64,000 nucleotides of DNA from assembly GCF_026213295.1 (NCBI RefSeq), contig NC_079419.1, positions 20,522,373 through 20,586,372 on the forward strand, in the 5' to 3' direction. Below, piece by piece: positions 1 to 30,050 of the stretch (positions are counted from its first letter, which is position 1; each line of letters begins with the position of its first letter). A program made the translations under genes and the position numbers. Below the pieces are notes generated by a model. The model searched no databases, had not been told where the DNA came from, and saw only the letters and a list, made by a program, of their open reading frames with translations. Source of the stretch: Gadus chalcogrammus. Taxonomy: Eukaryota > Chordata > Actinopteri > Gadiformes > Gadidae.

Positions 1-2300
1 GAGTTCTGGGCCGAGTCTATTACTGGTCCCTGTGTGGGCGTTCGAGTGCTGATTCATAGCAGCAGGCCAGATGTGGTGCTGGCGGGACTATGTTGAGCAA
101 GACCACCCCAACCAAATCCTAGGGACCAGAACATATGAGAAATTCTGTTATCTGACAACAAAATAATACCATCTCTAAAATAAGTAAGTACATTTATATG
201 TATGATTTAATGAGGCTACCCCCATCTATTAGATCACAGAAAAACTATTCAGTGTTATGGCGCTATCAAATGGCCATCCAGTGGCCCTGCGTCTCCAAGA
301 GCCAATGAGCTGTGCACAGTTTCAGTTCACATCGATTTAATGGTAAACTAAAATACCAAGTTTTAGGAAGGAGGGGGGGGTGTTATCGCGCTAAATTACG
401 AGCTACAGCAACGTCACATTTTTAGTACTATCGTTGTTTAACTGTTATGCATGTAAGGAAGAGGATTAGGGCCACATGTGTGAGTTCTGAGTCAGAATAA
501 AAAGCGTCATAAGCGTTATCCTTATAAGCGTTATAATAAGATGTTGTATATGATATAGGCCTATGTGTCGTGTATCAAACACTAATACAGTTCTAACTGT
601 TTAAGCAGACAACTGGAAGCGCACACGCAGACTGGGTGACTCAACGTTGTATTATTTATTGTAACGCTGTAACTAACAACAGCGCTTATCCAGGGCCGAG
701 TAGAGTACCAAGAGGGCCCCCTGGTGGCGATTCAGCATTATATACTTTTCAGGAACAACCAATAGAGGACCTCCACCTTATGAAGTACCAATCACATTAG
801 TCTGCTATACAAAATGCTGTACTATATTTTATACTATATGTTAATATGCTATGCTATTACACAATATTTTATACTACATGTTAATATGTTGCAGGCTACT
901 ATATATAAGGTCATACTATACGTTTATATGTTATACTATATGCTATACTATATTTTAATATATTGCACTATGTGTTTATGTTACACTATATGTTATACCA
1001 TATGTTAATATTTTAAACTATATGTAATACATATGTTATATGTTATACTGCTATATGTTAATACGCTATACTATATGTTAATATGTTTTACTATATGTTA
1101 TGCTACATGTTATACTATATTTTAATTTGTTATACAATATGTTATGCTACAGGTTATACTATATGTTAATATGTTATACTATATGTTATAGTTATTCTAT
1201 ATGTTAATATATTGTTCTATATGTTATACTACACGTTATACTAAATGTTAATATGTTATACTAGCCTATATGTTATTCCCCAGCTGTGCCTCATCCGTCT
1301 CTCGGACCCCGCTGCCCAGACAGATCTCAACACGTCCACACAGCGGGTGGTTTGGCCTACCTTTGACTCACTAGGCCCTAGTGAGTCAAAGGTAGGCCAA
1401 ACTACCTGGCAGAGGATTAAAGTTTGAAAGAGGTTAGGCCTTATCGGTAAACACAAAAGGTGTGGAGGCCAGAGGCAAAGGGGTGCGGAGGGCTGCAGAC
1501 GGCAGTTGATCTTGACAGATCGTTTCAGTCATAGTCTTTTGAATAAAATGTCATTTAGTTTTTGTCATATTTTAGACATCCGAGTTGTTTGAGCTTTAGT
1601 CTAGTTCTAGTCGACTAAATATCATAATATTTTAGTTGGCTAAAATCGAACTGGTTAAATTGTAATCCAATATTTAAAATTTTCTCTAGAATTTCCAAAA
1701 TCATATACTTCTAAAGGAAACATCTATTAACCCGGTATTATGCAACGGTATTAAGGCTTGAATGTGCAATAACAGGCCTAACTGTCGATCTTAAAATCAA
1801 ATACAAATAAAAACAAGTCTCATATAAATTAAACAAGAATAGGCTATGGCCTTTCTTTTTCATTGCAGAAAACAAAAGAACACCAATTCATAATTCTTGT
1901 CAAACAGATTGCTTATTCTAGGTTTCTTAGGAACAGTCAGCCTCCTATATCAACTTTATCAATCATCAAAACAAAGGGTGCGCGGCGGGCTGGAGAGCCA
2001 GGCTCACCTGCCAGGCCGTCCTGACGTCTTTCTCTCAGTGCCAGTTTAATCTTTATGGGGCCCTTAAGTCGCAACCTTAAATTCTATTCGAATGGTTGAT
2101 GATTAACTCCCTATTTGATTATTTTGCCATGTCTGTTGATGGATATTTCCATTCAAATGATCCTTGAGGACGGATGCGCCCACACTGCTCCGCGCATGCG
2201 CTGTAGTGCCCACGCAGTCAGGAAATCCGAGCGCCTCACGTATAGTGAATAGTTCCGCTCCGGTTCTCTTCTCGTCCTTACCTGCTCACGGCCCGTCACC
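1..2300. other. Intergenic DNA upstream of mgst3, with an AT-rich minisatellite
   Basis: No coding exon is supported here. Positions about 812-1270 are a degenerate AT-rich minisatellite built on variants of ATGTTATACTATATGTTAAT. Short open frames inside it are low complexity and are rejected as genes. A near-perfect palindrome follows at 1350-1402. From about 2290 to 2328 there is a GC-richer segment ending in AAAG then GTAAAC, which could be the donor of a non-coding first exon of mgst3. That assignment is an inference from position and the donor only. Confidence 0.6.
1350..1402. repeat. Perfect inverted repeat, 26-bp arms
   Basis: The left arm is 1350-1375, the central base is 1376 and the right arm is 1377-1402. 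The arms are exact reverse complements beginning GTTTGGCCTACC. The structure can form a hairpin or cruciform. No flanking target duplication was recognised. Confidence 0.9.
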
Positions 2301-3151
2301 TCCGCATCATCAGCTTTAACACTAAAGGTAAACTTGTGCGTTTTATGCATCCTATCGTGTGTTTTCTTTTGTTATTTTCAATGTCTCACTGCGTCCCTAA
2401 TGTGAATAAATAAATAAATAAATAGGCCTGCTCTAAACCTTGGTGTGTTTCTGTGAGAACTACCGAACTTTTGAATCATTATTCTGTGGGTACCACTAGC
2501 CTAGATGACTAGAGCTCCTGGGGATATTGTGTGTTGTTTTGTGAATCGTGTGTTATTTAAATTGCTAACATTCGTCGTGCGTAGGCTATAACCTATATTG
2601 CACAATTATTTACAAATATGTCAAAGTGAAACTTCCTTTTTATTAGGGCATCTTGTGTTAAGTGAACTTTCTAAAGATATCGCTGACTACTGTATATACC
2701 ATACTGTTTAAATATTGTCTATATCTATTCAAACTCAATCAAATTAGGTAGGCTACTGCCATGAGATTATAATCACACCTGAAGTCAATAGGTGGCAATT
2801 GTCCCACGCCATTAAATACAAATTAAAAATTGATCCAGAATAAGTAAAAACCTAATTTACTTTGTTTTGTGTGTGCGTCTATCTGTGATATAACCTCGGT
2901 CTAAATTAAAGTAAGTTATACTTTTCACTGAACGTGATCATTTAGATCAGGGATAGGGGCATAATGTTGGCCTCCGACTGCGGTTGAGGAATCAGATTTC
3001 CCTTGCTCTACTTTACATGGAATGTTCACTTCATCATAGTTATGTTTATTTGTGTGTATATTATATGCAAATTCTGAATGCATATTTATTTATTTATTTA
3101 CATATTCATAGGCTATATATGTTTGTATTTATTTATAAATATGTCTGTATG

Positions 3152-3262
<111 letters not shown>

Positions 3263-3317
3263 CTATATATAAGTTATTTTCTTCTATTTCTTGGGTGTGT
3301 TGTCTCTCCAGGTCGTC

Positions 3318-4936
3318 ATGGTGGTTCTCTCCAAGGAGTACGGCTATGTGGTGCTCACAGGCGTGGCCAGTATGGTGATGGTAGGACACCTGGCTATGAA
3401 AGTCGGACGGGCTCGCAAGAAGTACAACATCGATGTGAGTCCTGGGGATAAAGTGGTTACCTGTTGCTGCACATGTGCAGTAAAGACAGATTTAGAGCTA
3501 TAAATAGCCTTACCTTTACTTATATATATATTTTAACTATATTTTCATGTTGTTTTACCCATTGTTTCTCGTTTTATTCTACACATTTCATTTACATGCA
3601 CACATTTAATGAAATCCATTATTTTTATGTTTACTGGTTTTCAAAAATAATATCTTATTTTTTGGCCTATATTTCTCAGGTTTTATATAAATACAGTTTG
3701 AAAAAGGTGCTATATAATTAAAGTGTATTTTTTCTGACTTTGGGTTTTGAGTGTGCCTTTGCTTGTGACCCTGTGTTTGAAACTGATCTGAGGACCGATT
3801 TTAACTGCTAACGGCTTTTCTTCTTCTGATGTTTTTGTTATGAGAACAGTACCCGCAGATGTATAGCGATCACCCAGAACACGGGCATATCTTCAACTGC
3901 ATCCAGCGGGCACACCAAAACACGTAAGAAAACCTCACCCCGCCCTATGCCTGGACCAGAAAAGCGAACCAGCTCAGCCACATTCATCAGCATTAAAACA
4001 AAGGCATACATTAGACTGCCTCTTGAAGAAGTTTACTCTTGGTGTGACCTCTTGTGAACTCCTGGAAAGCTCACTACATAAAGTAGTAAGAGATTGTTCA
4101 AGCATGATCCATTTTCCAAGTCTGTTGCCCTAAATAGACCATAGAGCCAAGATGCAATGTTCAGTCCTTTATTTGCCTGCTCCTACAGGATACCTAAACA
4201 ACCAACCTGGCATCCTGTAACATGGTGGACCCTCTTCTATGCTACACTCAGTTACTCCGTGTTGCTTTGTCCCATTGTCATCTGTTGATCACACATTATA
4301 TGTGACAAGTTACTGTATATGTGTCACATGATAATGTGGCCCCTCCAATTATGTGGCCTCTTCTGTGCTACTCTCTTCAATCACTGTGTTTGTGGGCTCA
4401 CGTAGGAAACACATACAACCACCCAAGTCCTTCCTTAATTCTTCATTTTAATTTTCCCTCCTCATTCTACGCATACAACAATCTGTCAAAACACATAACA
4501 AGGATGCGGCCATTAGTTAACCTCCGATCATTACCTATTAACGTATAAAAAGGTGCAACCCCCTGATTCCTATTTGGTAACCGTTATTCAAATAAAGCCA
4601 TTCGACCACCGCCTGCACCCTTTCTAGGTTGAACAGTTTGGCGGGCTGTGATGCCCGGGTGAGATGGACCCCAGGTTATGAGAACAGAACGATGAAACCA
4701 TATCTTAACTGTTTAGTGATCAATATATTCTTCTGCACCCTACCTGAATTTATATGTTGCCTACTCCCTGCAGACTGGAGATATATCCCAACTTCCTCTT
4801 CTGTCTGACTATAGGAGGCTTGCATTGTCCGGTAAGTTCAAGCCTTTTATTTAATCTTTAACATTTCTTTCTGGCACTTTTTTATCAACAAGAGATCAAA
4901 GTCGTGTGTATGTATGTGTATGGGAGTGTGCATGCA

Positions 4937-5032
<96 letters not shown>

Positions 5033-5615
5033 TGTGTGTGTCTGTGTGTGTGTGTTTTCACTCCAGCGCCTGGCTAGCGGTCTTGGGATGGTGTGGATCA
5101 TTGGCCGAGAGGTGTACGCCTACGGCTACTCCACCGGAGGTACCGGGGGTTTGGTTGTCCTGGTCCTTTCTTTAGAATATATATAATGTCTCATTGATAA
5201 AGACATGGGGTTACCTGTTAAAAGTTAGAAAAAATACAAAAATGGGAAGCTATAAAAATGTACTTCTTAAACATGCACTATAATAATAATCATGATCATG
5301 ATGATAATCACAATAATCATAATAATAATCTGAATTATCAGACCCTTTATCTGTAAAGAGAAAAAGTGTTTTAACCTACACAACAAAAACTATTGCTACT
5401 TCAGTAATGGGAAGGAATCATGGTATGTGTACCTGTGGACATCTGTCATTGTTTACCATCCTGGTGATGTGGCTTCCCCATTAGATCCTAAGAAGAGGAT
5501 GTGGGGGGCCTTCGGGAACCTCGCCCTGCTGGGCATGATGATGAGCTCCATGCGCTTCGGCTGCCAGCTGCTGGGGTGGGGCCCGCGCGGCTTCGGCTGC
5601 AGGGGCTACGAATGA
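3318..5615 (+). CDS. mgst3: Microsomal glutathione S-transferase 3 (MAPEG family), complete in five coding exons
   Basis: Coding exons are 3318-3434, 3850-3923, 4774-4831, 5067-5139 and 5485-5615 (TGA). All have AG/GT borders and phases close exactly to 150 residues; human MGST3 has 152. Recognisable family segments are the start [15 protein letters not shown], the RARKKYNID segment, the conserved [18 protein letters not shown] block of exon 3, LEIYPNFLF in exon 4, [21 protein letters not shown] in exons 5-6 context, and [10 protein letters not shown] near the end. Several hydrophobic stretches fit a four-helix ER-membrane MAPEG protein. The family has glutathione-dependent peroxidase activity and can conjugate LTA4 to glutathione. 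The start was chosen because it lies 6 bases inside the exon and aligns with the family N-terminus. The C-terminus ends FGCRGYE and lacks the Cys-Cys-His ending known from mammals. The a/b teleost paralogue is not resolved. Confidence 0.96.
4190..4660 (+). other. Possible solo LTR-like segment in mgst3 intron 3
   Basis: This intronic stretch has a TATAAAAAGG box near 4544 and an AATAAA at about 4591, spaced as in an LTR promoter and R region. It also holds an imperfect internal direct repeat (CCTCTTCT-TGCTAC near 4230 and 4356). Terminal TG/CA ends and a target duplication could not be fixed, so this is tentative. Confidence 0.3.
4936..5058. repeat. (GT)n microsatellite adjoining the mgst3 exon 5 acceptor
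   Basis: A GT run with a few TC interruptions ends only about 8 bases before the acceptor TTTTCACTCCAG of exon 5 (5067). Confidence 0.95.
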
Positions 5616-5711
5616 GCACCAGTTACACCAGCAGTTATACCAGCAGTACCAACAGACCCCCATGTCTGCTCTCCCCACTCTACTGGCGGGAGGACTCCAG
5701 CTACAGTAGAA

Positions 5712-5717
5712 AATAAA
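5712..5717 (+). promoter_or_regulatory. Likely mgst3 polyadenylation signal
   Basis: AATAAA lies about 97 bases after the mgst3 stop codon, in an AT-rich context. It is the first canonical hexamer downstream. Confidence 0.6.
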
Positions 5718-5719
5718 AA

Positions 5720-8510
5720 TATATAGAATATATATTCTATATATATGTTTTTTGAATGTAATTCCTTGAAGCAATGTTCACATTTATTTGGCTTGTTCAG
5801 GAGCAACATGCAGCATTGAGTCTAGCTTGATGAGTTTATGCGTATCATGTGGCCCTCTGTATGTCTGACGGTATAGCAACCGCTGTCTTATGGTAACAGA
5901 ACACCTTGAAATGAGATGGAGTACAATCAATCATGATAATAAAAACAAACTCCAGATTAACTTTACCTTCCTTCACTTATCCATCGCCTTTACTAATCAA
6001 TAATAATACAAAAATAATTAAACAAAAAATGTGGCTATGATTGGGACCAACCTGATAGCCGTACAGATAGGTAAAAACCTGACCAAATGGATTGATGTCG
6101 AATGCAGAGCGGAGCATGTCTGCTATGATGTGTGCTAAAGCGCGTGTTGGTTTGTCAGAGTTTGGATTGACCAGGCAGCCGTTGGTCCACGATTGTTCTC
6201 AGTGTGGCGAGGGTGTGGTTCTCTGGGTAGCTTTCCATTGTCTTCTTGTTTAAACACGTTGATTTCTAGATGGATGTTTTGAAAAAAAGGAAACATCGAG
6301 GCCAAAGGACGTTTGCAAAACAGGTTTCATTAACAGACTTAATAAAACAAACTCAAAGTACGAAGTCATTCATTTATCATCAAAAAAACCTTCTGTTAAT
6401 GTTTAAACGTTTACTATCCGCTGCAAGGGGTACTTCCTTTTTAGCACTTGACTATTTTAGGCTTTAAATCTAACCTTTATTCAAAATATTCCAATACATA
6501 AAACAACAAAAATATATATATGTAAAACAATTATTATTGAAATAGTTACAATTATTATAGGCTGAAAATCTTTTCATCTTACATTACACTTGAAAACATC
6601 CCTAGATGCTTCTAATTATTTTAAACATAGAACATCTTGGTCTTTATCAGTATACTGCAAAAAGTACACTTTTATGGTATGAATAAAAATTAACCTACAT
6701 ATGAGTCAGCGGTATTAAGAATAAACCAGTTTTGTGTTTGTATTTCACGACTACTTTTATCTGCCCACATAAACTATAAGTCATAAACAATAAGAAATCA
6801 AACACATTCAGGATACATTGAATAGTGGAATATAACATAAATATTAATAGGGCCTATCCTGTTTCCATGAATTGAAAAGCATATTTACATTCCCCTGGTC
6901 AATTGGCCAATTGCAAGGCTTCTTAAACATCGTCCAACATCAATATTAAACGCAATGGATCCAGTTATGTATCTGGACTGGCTTACACCTGCTATGCCTA
7001 AGAATAATTTAAGTCCCTTGGTAACCACTAGTAAGTTTCAAATGACCAGTTTACCTCATTCAGTTGCACCACCAATACGCAGGTCTAGAGAAAACGTGTT
7101 TTAATTAAATTAACCATCAATTAAAGTAAAGGTGAACCCGTTTGAATTTGAACCATATGAGATGAAAAAAAAGGAGTGAGCTTTGTAATCAATTAAGGAC
7201 ATTAATTACAAATTGGTGATCTAGTAAACTGTTCCTTTGAAACAAACTAGTAGTTACTAAACTGGACAGTCCCAGGTCTCTGTGTAACCAGGCCTGTTTC
7301 AAAAAAGCAGTTTGTTCAAAGGAGCAGTAATCTTTGGTCAATTGGCTGTAACATGTTAATACTCTTGAAGCGGCAGGCGACTCATATTTGCTGAACACTA
7401 ATCCAATTATATTCTGTTAGTGGGACTAATTTTATCTTCTTCATCAACCGTATATTATATCTACCGACTTAGATATGCAGCAGAAATGTATCCATCCAAA
7501 GGAATGATGCAACACTCTGCATCTCCGCCAGGGGGCGGAGATGAAATCTCCTCAAAGGAATGTCGAAGTGGTTGACTGGGACGGAAACTATTCCACGCGT
7601 TGGGCATCCCGTCTACTCAAGGGCTTTGCCAGGCTTTACTGTCTGGTACTTCCGTCCTTTAAGGAGAGGCGACACATCGGATGCTTCGTCATACCGTCGT
7701 CGGGAGAAGTGACCAATAGGATGCTTGGGTCAATATGTGTAACTGGAGAGGGGTGCGTCCTCCATCAGGTCATCCTAGAGGAGAACACAGGGGGGCGCCG
7801 TAGGATTAGAAAATCAGAGAGGTCCTGGGTTCAGGACCAAATCTCGTGGGCATCTTTTAAGATGCCTAGCCTCTTTTGACTTCTCCCGGAGTATAAAGTC
7901 AACAGTTAAAGTAATCAATGAATCTACAACCTCGTACTTGTTTATAAAATCACACAGTTCTTCGCGGGGCAAAGTTGTCCGGTTGTTTTATCATTTCTCA
8001 CCGCCCCAAACAACATGGGACAAACTGATGGGAAATCTTCAACTGAAGAAAATGAACGTGCATTGGAGGGGTATTTAATGTATATGTTTGTGTTATGTGC
8101 ATTGGAGGGGCTATTGTATATAACTGAGCTGAAAGAGGTTGATCAACAAAAAGTCTCAAAGTAAGTTAGCAAAAAGTAGCCGGCAGCTTCTGCATCGTTA
8201 ACAATTCATTATTTTATTTTTTTGTAAATTAAAATGTACCTTTTACTATTTAGCAGAAGTTTTTGATCCAAAGTGACTATTATCAGTTTGTCAAACTGCT
8301 AAATAATAGAATAGTATAGTAGTGCTTTAGTCGCACTAAATAATAGCACAACAAATAATCAGTTTAGTTTGGATCCAACCTAAATAGATCATTTTTTACC
8401 AACACACTTTGTTACACCATGAGGGATTAGGCGTCTCAATAACAGCTGCCTCCCGCTAAACTGTGGACATTGCAGTCTGAGGGCAGCAGCCTTCAGCTGG
8501 AGGTCAGTGG
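5720..8510. other. Intergenic stretch between mgst3 and the membrane-protein gene
   Basis: The stretch is AT-rich and mostly unique-looking. No exon with good splice borders was found on either strand. The missing 3' exon or exons of the membrane-protein gene should lie here or within 7400-8400, but I could not identify them. A tRNA-like GGTTCAGGACC motif near 7832 is not part of a foldable tRNA gene. Confidence 0.5.
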
Positions 8511-8517
8511 GTCTCAC

Positions 8518-10660
8518 CATGGGCACGTCCTGCAGCCGCTGGAACTCTGGGCGCCCGGCCTGCTGCCGGAAGCGGAGGCAGAGCACCACGGAGGTGACGG
8601 CGGCGGTCGCCACGCACACCGACACCAGCCCCGCCAGCAGAGGGTCCAGGAGGGAGCTGGGTCCCGGACCCTGGAAGGCTGCGAGGGGAGGGAGACGGGG
8701 AGAACACATGAACTGAGGTTTTCAAAAGGCTCACATCTCGGTCGTAGAAGGGGACCACATCGGTGGCAAGGTGAGATTTGTATGAGGAATTTATTGAATT
8801 GTTGAATATTTGAATGATCTAGATCAGCGGTCCTCGAACTGTGGGTTGCGACACAAAGGTAGTGTAGGTAGTTAGGATCCAGATACAGGTAGTGGATTAT
8901 CCAGATCCATAGGATCCAGATACAGGTAGTGCATTATCCAGATCCATAGGATCCAGATACAGGTAGCGCGTTACAGTTAGTGCATCGTCCAGATCACATA
9001 CAGGGAGTGCATTAGTCCAGATCCATTGGATTCAGATTGAGTTAGTGCTGAGCCACGATAGTAGATATAATATTAAAGATTGTACTTTTTTTAAATAAAA
9101 AATGCAATTATAAAACCAGCATTTCATTTTCTTTTTATTGCCTATGCATATTTGCAGACTGCAGGTAGAGCTAAACTTACTGTTGACTGAGTGAGATATA
9201 TATATACTTTATTTTGTGTTCATATAAATAAATATTTTAAGGAGCTAGACTATATATATATATATACTGTATATATATGTTTGTGTGTGTATGGCTTCGA
9301 AACACCCCTACTGTAGGAGAAGGCTTCTCGTCAAGCTTCAGTTGAGGCCCAACATTGGATGGCCGAAAAGTTCCTCGTTGGTTAGTTTTGTTTTGGGTTC
9401 GATAGTTTGTTAATTTTGTATTGGGATAGTTACTTAGTACGTTTTGTATTTGGTCAGTTAGTTAGTTAGTTCGTTTTGTATTGGGATATTAGAACATCAT
9501 TCGAGTAGGTCGGTAGCATTTTGACACATGCCGACCAGTTGGAGAATAGTAAAACTAACTGTTTGTAACAATATAATATGCATTAAATGTTTGTTTTCCT
9601 AGGATTTAGTTTGTGGCCGGCGTTAATGACTAACTGAATACACATGAATAGAACAGAGATGTATTTTCCTTTCATGACGATCCCTGATCCACATGGAGCC
9701 TGCAGGGTTTCTCTTTCGGTGAATAGCCCTGGTCCTGCCGTACATTGAATCAACTTTGAACAAGGTTCAAACTTTGTTTATTTGTGATAATCCGGAGTAG
9801 GCCTACTCTCATACTATGGAAGATGTGTGTTTTCGGAAACCTTTGCTCCCCAAGGCCACTACCGCGCCTGGTGGGAAAACATGATGATGACGAGGAGAGC
9901 TGTCCAGTACATTCGCCTTCTTACCATCGTCGCCCACGTTGAGCTCCACCGGAGGGTCTGGGTGGAGCGGGCCGGCAGGGCGGCGTGCGGGGGAGGCAGA
10001 TTGGGGAGGGGTGAAGGAGGGGGGCGGTGTGGCCCCCCGGGGCCCCGCCCGCGTCCTGGGCTGGACAATGGAGGTCTGGTTTGGAGGACTGGATGGTAGA
10101 GTGGAGGAGGCGGAGGCGGAGGAGGGCTGGTCGGGCGTGGAGGAGAGTGTTGGGGCGACGGAGGCTGGATGACCGACTGAGGCTGAATACAGGAAGCCCA
10201 GGAAAGACGATTAAGGACCAACATTTTTATATTTGCTCGTTTTTATTTGTGCTTTAGAAAGATCATAATGCAATTTCGTATCCTGTGATATGATTAAAGA
10301 AAAATGGATTACCAGGCTACCTTTATATTGTTTTTTTAAATCATTAAAGTCATGGTATCTCTGCTTTTATCCTATCTCACCCACAGACTATACTTGGTTG
10401 GTTCGTCAAATTAAGCATTATTAAGATCAATTTAAACCGTCTATGGGGTTTTTGACAGTATTATTTTGGCATCAATATCAAACTGATTGGCAGGGTTTAA
10501 TGAACAGGTGTTGTTATGTTGGCGCTGATTGGACCAGAAGGTGAGATGATGAACAAGGCGTGGGGTCGCGACCCTTCATCACACTGTGGGCCCTGTAGAC
10601 GGCCGCTAACACAGGTTATATCTGATGCGGCGACCACACACACACGCACACACACATTTT

Positions 10661-10700
<40 letters not shown>

Positions 10701-10708
10701 TGCACAAC

Positions 10709-10740
<32 letters not shown>

Positions 10741-10756
10741 TAAACACACACACTCA

Positions 10757-10813
<57 letters not shown>

Positions 10814-11592
10814 GCAAATAACACATATTCACGACTGACGGGCCTACACATGACTCATACAATCTATTTGTCTAGTTCAGTATAATTCATTCATCTGTGT
10901 TTAAACTGTGTTTTTTAATTGATTGATATTTGCAATATCTTTAATATCTTTTATCAGCATACTGTGTTATGATGTTATCTATAAATTATGTCAATGCCAT
11001 AGCAAACACAATCAGACTGAGGATTGCTCTGCTGCCACTGAGTTGCAATCTCTTGTATGTTGCATGGGACGTACATAGTTAAATAGGTACACACGTTTTA
11101 TATAATTACGTTGTCGATGCTCGTTTGCAGTGTTTGTAGGCAGCTTTAAAGTTTATGTCTATTTTGTATGATGCTCATTATGCTATTGTTTGTAATGTAA
11201 TAAGGAATGAGCCAGGCTGTTTGGTTAGCCTACCTGTCACACCCCTCTAATATTGGACGTTGTTGATGTCAGGGAAATCCAGGGCGGAAACAGTAACACC
11301 TAGTGGAGAACCCAGAAGAGCCTCCGCTCTTCTCGGATATTGGCAGAACTCAAAATAAATAGACGTATTAAGCTTAAAGTCAAAATCCATGCAGCCAATA
11401 ACGGAAACAGAGATGCACCCAACTTCAGCGTCGTCGTCATACAAGACACACCTACCTTCGGTCACACTACCACCACCTCCGACCACAACTACACCACAGC
11501 TCCAAGATGAGGATGATAAAAGCCTTACCTTCTCCCCGCGAAGAGATCACCGCCAGCAGTGCACAAAGCACGAGGTCCACCTCCAGTGTCAT
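8518..11592 (-). CDS. Unrecognised type I single-pass membrane protein, 3' end not found
   Basis: Three exons join in frame on the minus strand: 11592-11529 (ATG, 21 codons plus 1 base), 10182-9925 (85 codons) and 8678-8518 (53 codons), about 161 residues so far. Exon 1 encodes MTLEVDLVLCALLAVISSRGE, which looks like a cleaved signal peptide. Exon 2 is rich in Ser, Thr and Pro, contains one NQT N-glycosylation sequon, and ends PPVELNVGDDG; it looks like a mucin-type stalk. Exon 3 holds a hydrophobic segment, LLAGLVSVCVATAAVTSVVL, followed by basic CLRFRQQ and the cytoplasmic stretch RPEFQRLQDVPM, where a GTGAGA donor ends it. Phases 1, 1 and 0 match and every border is AG/GT, so this is more than a chance frame. 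The family was not recognised. The C-terminal exon was not located. Confidence 0.72.
8870..9035. repeat. Minisatellite, unit about 37 bp
   Basis: About four diverged copies of a unit containing AGGATCCAGATACAGGTAGT lie in the second intron of the minus-strand membrane-protein gene. The sequence just before it (8823-8850, CAGCGGTCCTCGAACTGTGG) resembles the terminus of fish hAT-type elements. Confidence 0.75.
10629..10812. repeat. (CA)n microsatellite in the first intron of the membrane-protein gene
   Basis: A long interrupted CA run. The histidine/threonine and cysteine/valine open frames read through it in both directions are artefacts of the dinucleotide repeat. Confidence 0.95.

Positions 11593-30050
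<18,458 letters not shown>

Noticed and set aside
814..1427. Open frames rich in Tyr, Leu, Ile and Met in the AT-rich region
   Set aside because: They are read through a degenerate AT-rich minisatellite and a palindrome, with no splice context or recognisable domain.
8389..8517. Continuation VRPTDLQLKAAALRLQCPQF after VPM in the membrane protein
   Set aside because: The frame stays open past 8518, but a good donor (ATG|GTGAGA) sits there, and the three exons match in phase. Read-through into the intron is the simpler explanation, though an unspliced end cannot be excluded.
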